Source: Amblyornis subalaris (taxonomy: Eukaryota; Chordata; Aves; Passeriformes; Ptilonorhynchidae). Taken from it: DNA of 64,000 bases. Of the stretch, positions 13,514 through 24,500 are shown piece by piece. The notes below the pieces were generated by a model. That model did not search any database, was not told the origin of the DNA, and worked only from the letters and a program-made list of their open reading frames with translations. The stretch spans positions 558,001 to 622,000 of the forward strand of contig JACAXG010000050.1 in NCBI GenBank assembly GCA_018881555.1. The letters run 5' to 3'. Position 1 is the first letter of the stretch; each line of letters starts with the position of its first letter. A program made the position numbers and the translations under genes.

Positions 13514-14498
13514 GTTTCTGCAACNTGTTTTTTAATTCAATGAGATTTTTTGTTAAATTTTTTATTTTATGTAACTGCTGATGTCTTAAGAGTTTACATT
13601 CACAACTTCCAACTCCCAGGTTAACCCAAGATTACCATTCCTTCGGCCATATTTTTCAAAATTGATTTCTTTTTCTTGTTCAGGAAATATCTCAAATTGC
13701 CCTCAATTGAGAAGTTCTAATTAGGAAATGTGAATTGCATTTTGGATAGGCATCTCTTTGGCAAAAAGGATGGAAATTTACACCTAAGCAAACAGTTTAT
13801 TGCATAATTCTTGCTTATTGTTCCCCTTAGAAGTGCTATAAACGAGACAGAGGCAAACAGGTGCAGTCACTAAAGAGAATGGCTCATAAAAGTGAACTCT
13901 GTCAAGCACAGAATTCCTTTTCTAACATTTTCTGAGTGCTCCAGAGTCTTAGAGTCAAAGTCAGAAGGAGTTCTTTGGTTTTATAAAACCTAAACTTAGA
14001 AAACTAAGTTACTCAGATCCCCTCTTAGGCCATTCTTCATTAATTGTGTCACAATTAGCTTAACGTAAGCCATCTTAGATTACATTAGAGTGAGAATGGA
14101 ATCTGAGAGACTGTCTGCATAACACACTACTGACATTCACCACTATAAATATTTTCTTTCGCCACAATGAGGTAATTTCCAGGCCTCACTCAGGTATCTC
14201 CTCCCACAGCATTATGTAGTGTTATGTCTCCCTCTAATCACCAGCACAGTCTGCCCATCAGCTCTGCTTTGTTTGTGCACCATTCTTTCCAAACATCACA
14301 TGGCGGCATCCTCACACATACTCTGACTGCAACAGACTGGCTGATGCCCATTTAGAAGGGAAAGCTGGGTGGACATGTCTTGCTAAGTTGTGAATGCTAA
14401 AAGGTAAGGCAACGTTCATTTGAGATTAACAACATGCTTTGTCAACATTTTTTTCTTATATATCCTAGATGTAGATAGTGCTTGTCAGGGTTAGTGAT

Positions 14499-14727
14499 CT
14501 GGAAAAGCTCAAGAAGTAGGCCCATGGGAAAGGGATCTCATGGGGTTTAACAAGGTGAGTTTAAACAAGTGCAAGGTGCTGCACCTGGGTTGCAGCAACC
14601 CTCGGTATCAATACAAGCTGGGGGATGAACAGAGAGTGCTGCCCTGCTGAGAAGGACTTGGGAGTGCTGGTGGATGAGAGGCTGGACATGAGCCAGAAAT
14701 GTGCACCTACAGCCCAGAGAGCCAAGT
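14499..14727 (+). mobile_element. CR1 LINE fragment (reverse transcriptase region)
   Basis: This plus-strand fragment matches the late reverse-transcriptase coding part of CR1. It reads through short recognisable pieces such as AAGTGCAAGGTGCTGCACCT, GAGAAGGACTTGGGAGTGCT and GGTGGATGAGAGGCTGGACA, and ends at CCCAGAGAGCCAAG. The corresponding protein words KCKVLHLG and [10 protein letters not shown] are visible but the frame is broken by small insertions, including an extra segment around 14524-14560. Both ends are truncated and no 3' tail is present, so this is an old, dead internal fragment. The minus-strand frame 14561-14794 is its shadow. Confidence 0.85.
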
Positions 14728-16200
14728 GTTCAGTCACTTTAAACAAGTGACTCGTTCTGGCAAATGCTCTTAATCTGGGTAGTTTTGAGGTCATCTGTAG
14801 AGACTTTTCTAGATCCTTTTAAAATTCGGTTCACCTAAGTCCAGAAGGAAGAGTTCTGAACATAGGAGGTAACCATGGCCTTGGCAAGTTGAACCTTGTA
14901 CAGTCTTTGCACGTATATAAAGGCGAGAAAATAACCCTTAAGAGCACCACAGATTCTGGATCCTATAGGTGCGTGTAGTTAGGCACAAAGAGAAGGGCAG
15001 AGAAGCTTAACTTCTGGATCTTTCTTTTAGAACTTTGCTATTTCTTTAATATTCTCATCAATATTACACAATGTGGCAGAAGGACACTTTGGAAAAAGTG
15101 TGAGTTTCCAGTTACTGAAAATATTCAAACCATGATGGAAGTCAAGATGTTATTTCCATGTGAGCACAAGAGAAGGTTTTAATATCTGCCAGCCTTCAAG
15201 AAAAGCAATATCTGCTGGGTGATTTATCTATAAATATACTGGCTAGAGTGACATCTAAATTTTGTGTCTTTACTATGCTCAATTCCATCAGGAGAGACAC
15301 TAAATCTGAGTGCATATTTTGGAGAACTTAGTAGTATTAGGTAGGACTGCTGACCTTTAAAAAAACATTATTCACACTATTGGTTGCAGTAGAACTAGTG
15401 GTCTGTATATTAAAAGTTTTGAATGGTGAAAAAGCTGTGTGAGTTCTTTCTCTACCTGATTTCTGCCACTGTGGTTCAACATTGGGAAAGTACCCACAAA
15501 GCAACAGTGACTTGAACATAGGCACTGAGCTGGCCTGACTGAATTCTTGGAAATCTTAGGAAAGAAACTTGGCAAGCAGAAGTCTTTGAAGTAGGGCAGC
15601 ATTTATGTCCACTAGTGTCAAGGCTGCATCATACTGCATTTCAGACAGATTTTTGTTTGTTTTCTANTACAGCCTATTTTAACTTGTTTGTTATAATGAA
15701 GGTGAACACAATAAAACAATTATTACATAAATGTTATAAATAATAGTATTTGTATAATAAGACAGCAAGGAAGGAAACTTGGCTGAAAGACTGTTGCTGA
15801 GTGAATGTTTGGTCAGCCTTTGGGAAGGAAAAATAATAGTCTGAACTTGCCTTAAAGTTGCTGCAGACAGTCACTCATTGAAGAAGTAGGGGAAAAGTGC
15901 ATGATTTCTGTCATCCAGCCTACAAATAGTGTTTGGAGTCTGTGTGTCTCATCTGTATCAACTACACATCGTCTCAGCTAATGGGCCATTGCTATCAAAG
16001 TGCTACTAGTGCTGAAAAACTGACTTAGAAATACACAGTAGAAATAACTCCTACCAGAGATGTTCTTGAATAGGTTTTCCTAATCAATTGTGTTTAGAAC
16101 GTTTCCTCAGTCGATAGGTATGGAACTCTTCNGAGAGCTCTAATGAGATTGGCTAAAGATGCCCTGAAAATGACACCCAGAGGGAGTGCAAGGGATAGCC
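14728..16200. other. Non-coding DNA, no gene seen
   Basis: No gene is supported. The overlapping minus-strand frames at 15337-15602 have no recognised domain. No CR1 or LTR sequence was recognised after the CR1 fragment ends. Confidence 0.55.
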
Positions 16201-16808
16201 ATTGCAGTTACTCAGGTGTTTTTTCTTCCGTTTAAGCACCACTGCTCCTTCTCCAAATCAATTCAGAACAACATGGAAAAGTCTCCAGAGATTCAGACTA
16301 GCATCTAAATATTTTCCTACTTGCATCTGAGCGCTGTGGAAAACTGACATCCTATGACACATCTCAGTTGTGTGCAGTCCTGTGAACCCAACACCTTGAA
16401 AAAGCACCCAGATCCAGCATGCTGTTCTTTTGCTGCTATATGTTGCAGATTTGCTGCTGCCCAGCCTGTGGACAGTTGGACNGGGGTCCGTACACAAGAA
16501 CTGCCATCGCTGTGGTTACTCTAGTTAAAGCTTTGTCCATTTGGGGAGCATATCCAACTGGTAGTGGAATAGCTGCTAAAATGCTACTTCATTTTTCTGT
16601 ACTTAAATGGAGTCAAGGGCTATAGCCATGAACCAGTGGAAGGTTCAAAGCAGTCTTGGCAACATTATCTCACTGTTCCACATTTGTAGTTGCCATAGGT
16701 TGTCTTGCTTCATCTCAATGACTTGGAATACTCCAGATGTTTTATACCCCTCATTCGTATGAAGCAGGACACATAGCCTCGTTTACCATCATGGAAGGAA
16801 TGTGCTTG
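16201..16808 (-). other. Possible continuation of an eroded coding block
   Basis: On the minus strand, after the stop at about 16809, the frame of the upstream cysteine-rich block can be followed for about 32 more codons with a similar character: a GKRGYVSCF word, then a stop, then a CGTVR-stop-CCQDCFEP word near 16660-16690. Stops then accumulate. Further down, a frame at 16258-16497 (79 codons) contains several cysteines. I cannot identify a protein. This part is reported as probable decayed coding sequence only because it adjoins the more convincing block at 16809-17350. Confidence 0.2.
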
Positions 16809-17350
16809 TTACTGCAACTCCTCATAGAGCTGTTTAAGTCCAACCTTCCGTAATAGTTCATTTTCCACTTCTGTGATGTCAGTAGTGTTCCCTCTGTGAG
16901 TGCCTGTTTTGGTAACCAGCACAGCAGTGGAGCTCAAAACTCCTTTAAAGATTTTACAGTTCAATTCTGTATAGGATCTTAAGCTGATGGGCAAACAGCA
17001 TGCAATTCATGCTGTAGAGAGTACATCTGATGGCAATGTGCACATTTGTGTTCACATTTAACTAGTGTTTTGCTTTCAGGGATGTGAAAGCCATGTAAAG
17101 TGTAAATCCCAGTCTCCTGCCGGTAAACCAGAGCAGTTAGAAGACTGAAAGCAATGGGGGNTAAACAGGGGAAGCAGCACTGCTGGGTTTTGCCACTGCT
17201 GGGNTTTGTCACTTGAGGGGTTCTGCCAGCATGCGGGCATGGCCCCACAGCCCTTCTTCTTCCCTTTGCTCGCACAATGCAAAGGCCATGTAGAACAGCA
17301 ATTTGGGGAAAACCCAGCCTAAGCATCACAATTGCTGCCATGGTCTTCAC
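16809..17350 (-). pseudogene. Unidentified cysteine-rich coding remnant
   Basis: Two minus-strand frames abut: 123 codons (17350 to 16979), then, after a one-base shift, 60 codons (16994 to 16809). The first starts with a hydrophobic segment that could be a signal peptide (MKTMAAIVMLRLGFPQ and following). It then has clusters of cysteines, including CCFPC at about residues 58-62 and CEHKCAHC further on, and ends with HAVCPS before a stop. The second frame begins near SYTELNCKIFKG, contains a possible N-glycosylation site (NTTD) and ends at YEELQ followed by a stop. Continuity across the shift suggests one former secreted or envelope-like protein, now frameshifted. I do not recognise the family. 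A decayed retroviral env, a retrocopy of a secreted protein or a lineage-specific gene are all possible, as is chance. Two ambiguous bases fall in the first frame. Confidence 0.3.
17178..17209. repeat. 16-bp tandem duplication
   Basis: CACTGCTGGGTTTTGC (17178-17193) is followed immediately by CACTGCTGGGNTTTGT (17194-17209). The two copies are the same apart from one ambiguous base and the last base. It lies within the cysteine-rich remnant and would have added about five codons plus a shift, a plausible cause of part of its decay. Confidence 0.8.
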
Positions 17351-20300
17351 ATTTCTTTCATCTCTTATGATGAGGCTTGTGTTTTTTCATAATATTCTGT
17401 GCATTAACAACTAACATTTTTTTTTTCTCTTCTGCCTGCGAGATGCTTTCCCAAGATGAAATTTACTTGATTTTTAAAGAAAGTCTCTTTTGGAACCATA
17501 GTGAGAATCAAATGAAAATTAATTACACTGATCTACATCAGATTAGGAAGAGAGGGCTGAACCTGATACTAAGACTCCAGAAAGGTGTAGAGATTGTTAA
17601 TAAAGTCTTACTTTAATTCTCATAAAAACCCAACCCCCAATTCTGTAAATATGACTAAAAGTCTGCCCTAGAGGATCAAAATCAGTGTATAATTTCATGA
17701 AGATATTATGCTTGAAAAAAGGCAGTTATGACCATATTTATGTAGTGAAATACAATTAGATGTGTATGAAGAAAGAAAATCTTATTTAAAAGATCACCTT
17801 CAGAATCTTTGCTCAGTGTTGTAGATACAGACTCTGATCTGACACCCCTACAGTCCATGCAGAGCTTTGCTTTCCAAGGATCTTTGGACTGAAACTGTGA
17901 GTGGCAGAGGACTGGGACAGTCAGTGTATTAATTACACTGTACAGACTGGGTGAAAATATTCTGGTCAGGAATCATTTTTGGCTACTTAAACTTATCACT
18001 TACACTCACTTGAAAAAGGGTGGTGCATCTTACTAGCTGGTTTACACATAAGTCTTTCCATTAAAAAAAGTTCCTTCCTCCTTTGCATTGTGTGTTCAGT
18101 AAAGCAGTCACTTCCTGTCCCAGATACTTGGAGAACTTTCGTGCACTACTTCACAAATTAAACCCCTGGGGATTTTTAACCATTTCAATGTGTTTGTCTG
18201 GTTAGAAGCACATATAGTAGCATATGAAAAAATAGAAGTGTTTTTTGTAAGTTGAAAATACTTGTGCTAGGGCAGCTATTGCTTTATGAAAATACTAAAG
18301 TAAGGAATTTCTGAAACAGGAATTTTACAAGTGATTATGTGCATGTTACACCTATTTCTATGCGTTGAAAGGACTGAAATCTCAAGCTAAAGAGTGTTCA
18401 TTCAAAGTAGGTAATAGCAGGAGCAATACTGTGCATTGTGGTAGGTTTGTGAAAAACAATATGCTAGAAATCTGCCTTGCTGGGTAAAAGAATTAGTATG
18501 GACAAAAGAAAACCTACTGAGCCTTGATTCAGCAGATGACCTGTCCAAAGATTTTGTTCCTACCTACATGTACCAGAGCAGACACAAAGTATCACTCTGA
18601 ATACCTAAAATGTTCCAGTACATAATCATTGGATGGGTTAAGATGAAAAAAATGTCAAATTCAAGAATTCAAGCAATAATTTGAAGAAAACTTCTNTCTT
18701 CTCTGGTCTAAGTAGTGTTTTGAGTATATAACTAACTAATGTTTGTCTGGTTTAGGTTCTTAATCGTATTGTTTTGGTTTTCCATATGGTATTTGCATGC
18801 TCTACTTTCAAAATATTTGTTTAAATTTAACACACAGTTTTATGTAGGTTGGTGATGCAGTGTCAAAAATTAGTTCCTTTCCTTTGAACTCCGTCTGTGT
18901 TTAATTTGTATTCATCTTGTGAATATACTGGCTTAGTGTATAGTGTGGTAAAACATGTAGGCTCAAAGCTAGGTTGTTTCTAAAAGAATCCTGGACAGCT
19001 GGTAATATTCTAGGAAATGAGAGGAAAAAAATCAGAAAAACACAAGTTTAAAGAACTTAGGCAGATTTAAAGGAAAATTCCCTTAGTCTAGGGAATGGTT
19101 AGTCTTCTGGTAAATGTGACCAGGGAAGTTATCTGTAAACAAATGTGTGTTTATATATATGTACTGTATATGCTGTTCATCTGACTTTGAAAATTAAGAT
19201 CCTCCTGTGTTTTGACTAGTCCTGACTGAGTGGAAACTGACTGACGTGAAGCATTGCGCTTCAGAGCCTTGCTTGAGAGTGGGATATTGAATAGCTTCAC
19301 GTCACAGTAGACAGGGAATATGGATGTATTTGGCCCTTTTGCAATTTTGAANTACTCTGTGGTGAAGGACGTACTCATTTTTATTTGGGATGAAAAAACA
19401 TGTGTTAATTCTGTAACTATTTAATTCAGTAAAAAGTTTAGTTAGTAACCATAGGAATAGTGGAATGATGGTCATATTTTAGAAAACAGTAAAATTCACA
19501 AGAAGTAGGTTGTTCCCTGGAAACTGTGAATGTTCAGGGTCAGAAAAGCAAATATGTGACATTACATTAACTGTTATATATCTTAGAGAAATGAATGCTA
19601 ATGAAACAACAGGTGATTCATTGGAAGAAAAAATATGAAATATACAATATTTTAAAACAATTTAAAATCATTAGTGATCCAATAATTTAATTTTTAGAGT
19701 GCTTTTGATACATCACAATAAAAAAAATTCATTAATATACCCTTAGAGAGAGGAGGAGGTAGGATCACCTCTCTTAATCTGAAAGCCACAGACATTTGAG
19801 TGATCTGAAGGTGAAAGCCTTATACATAACTTTAAAGAATATTCTCTTTTTGTAGATAAATTTAATTAAAAGTATGCCTGTGAAGTCCCTGCATTTCCTT
19901 ATTTTATCTTTAAATATTTGTATCTTGCTTGCATATTTTCCAGAGAAGACACAAGTTATACAGTACAATTTTTTAATGAACTATCTGGCCAGTTTGGCTC
20001 ACTTCAGATTCTTTAGCAATCTATTACTTTACGAGTGGAAAACAATTAATCACATAGACAGAGAAGAACAGGAGTGATTTGTTGCCCCAGAAAAAGTCTG
20101 TGGTAAACTATGGTAGGATTTTTAATTCTGTATTTCAACAGCTTTGAAATGAGTCACTTTATAGAATTACTTGATGGTTTGGTTTTATCTCTACCAGTAT
20201 TAAGTTTTTTTGTGTGCTTGAGTTTAGTAAAGCTTCTGTTGCTGTTTTGTGAGGGAAAAAGAAGAAAATTCAAACTGTACTGTCAAGATATCTAAAAAAT

Positions 20301-21447
20301 AGGTGCACAGTCCAACAAAAACAACTTACTTTAAGAAAAGTAGAATTATCCTTTCAGTGCAATGCTCACTTTGTCTTCATAGAGGAAGCTGCGAGAACAA
20401 GGAGCTTTTCTTATTGCCCAGGAGGTTTTCTAAATGTGACAACTGAGTAATGAGCAGGAATTTCAAATGGAAACTGTTCTTATTAAGTTCAAATGAAGTT
20501 TACTTGACCTTGAGATTAGTAAAATTGAACTTTGTATTATTTGTATAACATATTTACAAAGCAACGCGCTTTGTGCCTGCAAGACAGTGCTGTCCGTGGT
20601 ACATTATTTTGACTTTTATCTTGCTTGAGTCTTCTTAACTATTTTTGCTGCCCACAGCACCTTGGGAATGGAATGAAATATAGTGAGAATCAAGGTCTCC
20701 TTTTTGTGTCATTGGCATTCATTTTCTTTTTTTGTTTTGTTTTGTTTTTAATGAAAATTAATTAGAGATTAAAAATGAACCAAATTTGTTTATGTNGTTC
20801 CTCCATATTCATTAGACTGCTAGCTAGCATGTGGAGGATGTTGCAATGGTCCTTCTGCAGAGGTGACCAGCCCAGCAGGAGCTGCTTTAGAAAGGAGCTG
20901 TGCATGTGAAGAATTTCCAGGGTGCTGGAACTAGACTGGAAGACCATTCAGAGCCAGCAAANCTTCAGTGTAGCCTTCCTTTTGCAGAGGGAGAGGAGGG
21001 AGGAATTATATGGGGTTGGAGCTTGATATGTTTATGAATTACGTTATTTGATTTCTTANCATTGCCTTTGTGATCCAGAAGATGCACTCTAGTTCTGTTT
21101 TCCTAACATAAAGTTGCATTATGTCTAGAAATTAGAACAACTCTAATGGGGAAATACTAGCAAATAAATACTGTAAGTGGAAAGAGTAAGTGTACTTCAG
21201 AAGACAAAATAGAAACTCCACAAATACACNTTTACAACCGCCCTTCACATTTCCTTGTTCTGGCCTTTCGAGAGACCACTAAAATGTGAGAGTGAAGGTT
21301 ACATGCAAGAGCATTAGCAGTTCTTAATCTCTCTTCTAATTCACAGAAATCCCAAATAGCAAATCAAGAAGCTAATTAAAGACACGATTCCAATTCCAAT
21401 GAGGTTTTGTGCTGAAAGTAACTCAAAAATTGCATAATGAGCCTCCA
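17351..21447. other. AT-rich non-coding DNA
   Basis: No gene is supported. Open frames at 17377-17616, 19151-19378, 19774-20077, 20110-20295 and 20762-20947 are short, without domains or splice context. A TTTTG-rich simple repeat lies at 20725-20749. The patch around 20560-20610, with AACGCGC and several CG dinucleotides, stands out slightly from the AT-rich surroundings but carries no known signature. No mobile element was recognised. Confidence 0.6.
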
Positions 21448-21503
21448 TTATCTCTCAGTGATTTCAGAACTTTTGTTCTGAAATCACTGAGAACAAAAGA
21501 TAA
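21448..21503. repeat. Perfect 18-bp hairpin with four-base loop
   Basis: TCTCAGTGATTTCAGAAC (21453-21470) is followed by TTTT (21471-21474) and then its exact reverse complement (21475-21492). After a six-base bulge on the right (21493-21498) the stem can extend by five more pairs: TTATC at 21448-21452 with GATAA at 21499-21503. The sequence is not simple or low-complexity. An exact 18-bp inverted repeat with so short a loop is unlikely by chance and must be recent or conserved. Candidates are a foldback insertion, a template-switch product or a structured transcript. The loop is smaller and the stem shorter and more perfect than in a typical microRNA precursor, so that reading is not favoured. 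Confidence 0.85.
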
Positions 21504-24500
21504 CCCAACCAAAAGAAAAACTTCCTCCCATAANGTCTCACTCTGCAATGCAAGTCTGTGATTCAAAAATGGTGTTTTAAAGCTCATATGTACTTTGGTT
21601 GCTTGCTAGTCCTTCCCAGAGAGCTACATATCATGCCAATTTGACAGGCATTAGAACTGAGCAGTCTTTCCTTCCCACCTGTTTTCCCACTCAAGGGTTT
21701 TTATCCTGATGGGTACATCCCTGCAAGCATGTGCAGATCTGACTCAGTAGCCTGTGGTCTCCCCACCACTACATAGTNCTCTGATGGTGTCTCAGAAGTT
21801 CAGTGTCAGATCTGGTGGGCTCCAGTTGTGTGGTCCTTCTTCAAGAGGCAGGTCTATTCATGTTTTAAGAAAGAAATGCTTAAAATGATAAGAAAAAGCA
21901 TACTTAATTTGCAGGTAATGAGAGTAGGACGACATAAATTTAGGTGGGTGGTTGTCTTCATATGAATGAAGCAGATATTCTTCNACTATGGCCAATGGGG
22001 ATCTTGCCTGTAGTCGGTGAAGTCTAAAGAAAGATTTACTTTAACTGCTTTAATTGTTTATGTACTGAATTAAACCACCAGAACCATAACCCAAAATCTA
22101 TGATCATGTGCTCCCTGTAAAAGAATGTTTGAAATCCATGAATCCTACATATTCTCAACCCAAAGTGATTATACTATATCTAGCATATTCAATGCCCTCT
22201 TGGAAATTTTAGAAAAACGTCAACTATGACCACCTATGGACTTCTACAGACAATTCTCTTAAAAAGAATAAAAATATTTAGCTACTGTTGGAGGCTACTT
22301 CCCCCCAAATAAACNCCTTCTATTGAGGTTAAACCCAACCATCATCAATACAAAATGCATATAAAAGTTATTTAGTAGACAAGTCTGGGAAGTGAAATTC
22401 AAGCCTTCCCAGNTTGCTAAAAAATAATNAACTCAGCAGAGACCTTGGTTTTANGTCTACTTACAGTCTTTCTGCTGCCACATCTTTTAATCTCTGAAAC
22501 CAAAAAAATCCACTTTCTGTGTCACAAAGTCTCTTAGTCTATCAGTTCTTCTGATCAGGCCTTAAATTGTGCCACCTGCCTGTTTTACCCAAGTAACTGA
22601 AGAATATTTTATGTTTAAGCAAAGGACTCGTGTGCCTGACCTGTTCCAGCCTTGGATTTTGCTTCATCATAATAGCTTGGATGAGGTTAAGACACCTTAA
22701 CCGGATCAGTGAATCAGTTAAGAAAACCAAACCAAACCAACCCAAACAAAAAANCACAAACAAACAAAAAGCCACCTTTCTTTAATAGGGGTGNTTTTTT
22801 TACCTGGATGCCATTAATGATAAAATGCACCATGTGGCCCATTATCATTTGCAGTGCAGCAGTGATAAGTGTGAGGAGTTGCAATATAGGCANAGGATAT
22901 TTTTTATTTTTCATTCTAGCTTCCTTGACAAAGAAAATGTCTCATGTAACCCTGAATCTGAAAGTTACCCTCTTCTCCTAATTATCTCAACTTGTCTAAT
23001 AGAAGATTAGAAGATAAAGAGATTACTTATGCCTTTAGGCTGTTTCTTGTCTACACTTACACCATCACAGCTGCAGAAAAGCTATTTTAAAGAACAAAAA
23101 TTTAAACTTTTTTCGAATTTAAAGTTTTTTAAATAAATAGTAATTTTAATAGCAAAAACCCCATACTTGTTGATTAAAAAGCNGCATATTTTATAAATTC
23201 ATATTTTGTTTAATAGCAGGTATATTCAGTATTTTATTTTTGCAGGTGGCTTAAGATTCACAGATCCAAAATTTTTTGTGCTTACCTTCAGTAGTGCCTT
23301 ACCCACTATTGATATTCATGTAAAAATGTATGCAAATTTACTAAANATCTCCTGCAAACTGTTTCAAAATGCATTGTGCTTGCTCATAATCCTTACTTGC
23401 ATTTCTCATCTCAAATAAAATCACAGTAGGTTGGAGCTGTAATCCCNTATTATGAACATCTAACTTAGTAATGGGTACATCTCGTGCAGCTTACTTCATA
23501 TTAGTATTGATTCAATTCTTAGTGTAAGGTTAGTAATATGAAATTAATTACTTTTCCTGTCAGCAGTCACTAATTCANTTCTGTTATTGATGCATTTTTG
23601 TGTGTCTGCACTATGATTTTTTTGACTCTTTTTTTTTTTTTTCATTTAGAAAGAGAAACACAGCAAGTATGGCAGGGCTGAGTTTACTGGGTAGGAGGCA
23701 AAGGCTTGGTGATAGCTGGGCAGTCTGCACCGTCCAGGTGGTAAGGAGGGGAGCAGCTGGGGCTCTTTGCTGTGTGGCTCCCATGTGAAGGCTGTTTCCC
23801 CTTTTCCCCCTCATGCTGCAGCTGTCCCTGTCTGGCAGATTATCTGGTATGTGGATATGTATAAACTGAATCTGATTTCCAAGCACACTGCCCTCTTCTT
23901 AAAGACTACACAAGGGTAAATTAAGTTATTTTCCTATCACAATACTTTAAAAATATTGAAAATTAATTGATTAAAAATATTGAAAATGAATATATGTTTA
24001 TTTTAATTGCTCTGGTTAGTTACAAAATTATCTTGGATACTGATTTATTTTACATTGGACTTGTACTTTTAACAATGAACAATTTTGAAAATTCCACTTA
24101 AATTCGCTTTTTGCTTGGCTGTTTCTACTTTGTCCTCCTTGATTTACACCAATGTTCTTTCCTCATACTCTAAATCATTCTCCACTTTTTTCTTTTCCTG
24201 TTTTTAGTCCTTTCTTTTAAATAGCCATTTGAAAATAATGTTTGTCTGGTAGGACAGTTCATATTTAAATATACTAGAATATCTAAAAGTTTTATGTGAT
24301 TGAGCACCAGACCAAAGACAATGACATTAAATGCTGCTATATGAAAGGCAGAAAAACATGTTCTGGAGAATNAGGGCCTTGAATTATAGTTTGATTTTCT
24401 ATCAGAATTGAGCCACCAAATTTTTCATACTTCCTAGTAAAAATAAAATCTGCTTTGAAATGATCAACAAAATCATCTGAAATTTTGATGGACTCTCTGA

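Larger units (their letters stand above)
7371..14498. other. Non-coding DNA with simple repeats
   Basis: I see no gene. The open frame 7288-7623 (plus) begins as antisense to the ERV pol fragment and is a shadow. Frames at 7862-8122, 8454-8705, 10008-10339 and 10994-11233 show no recognisable domains. Poly-T tracts occur at about 12325-12338 and 12843-12855. A 13-bp inverted repeat lies at 10756-10809. A canonical AATAAA with a T-rich downstream stretch lies at 13508-13513. No further CR1 or LTR sequence was recognised. Confidence 0.6.

Noticed and set aside
21448..21503. Reading the 18-bp hairpin as a microRNA precursor or a bacterial-type terminator
   Set aside because: The loop is four bases and the perfect stem is shorter than a typical animal precursor; a rho-independent terminator makes no sense in an avian genome.
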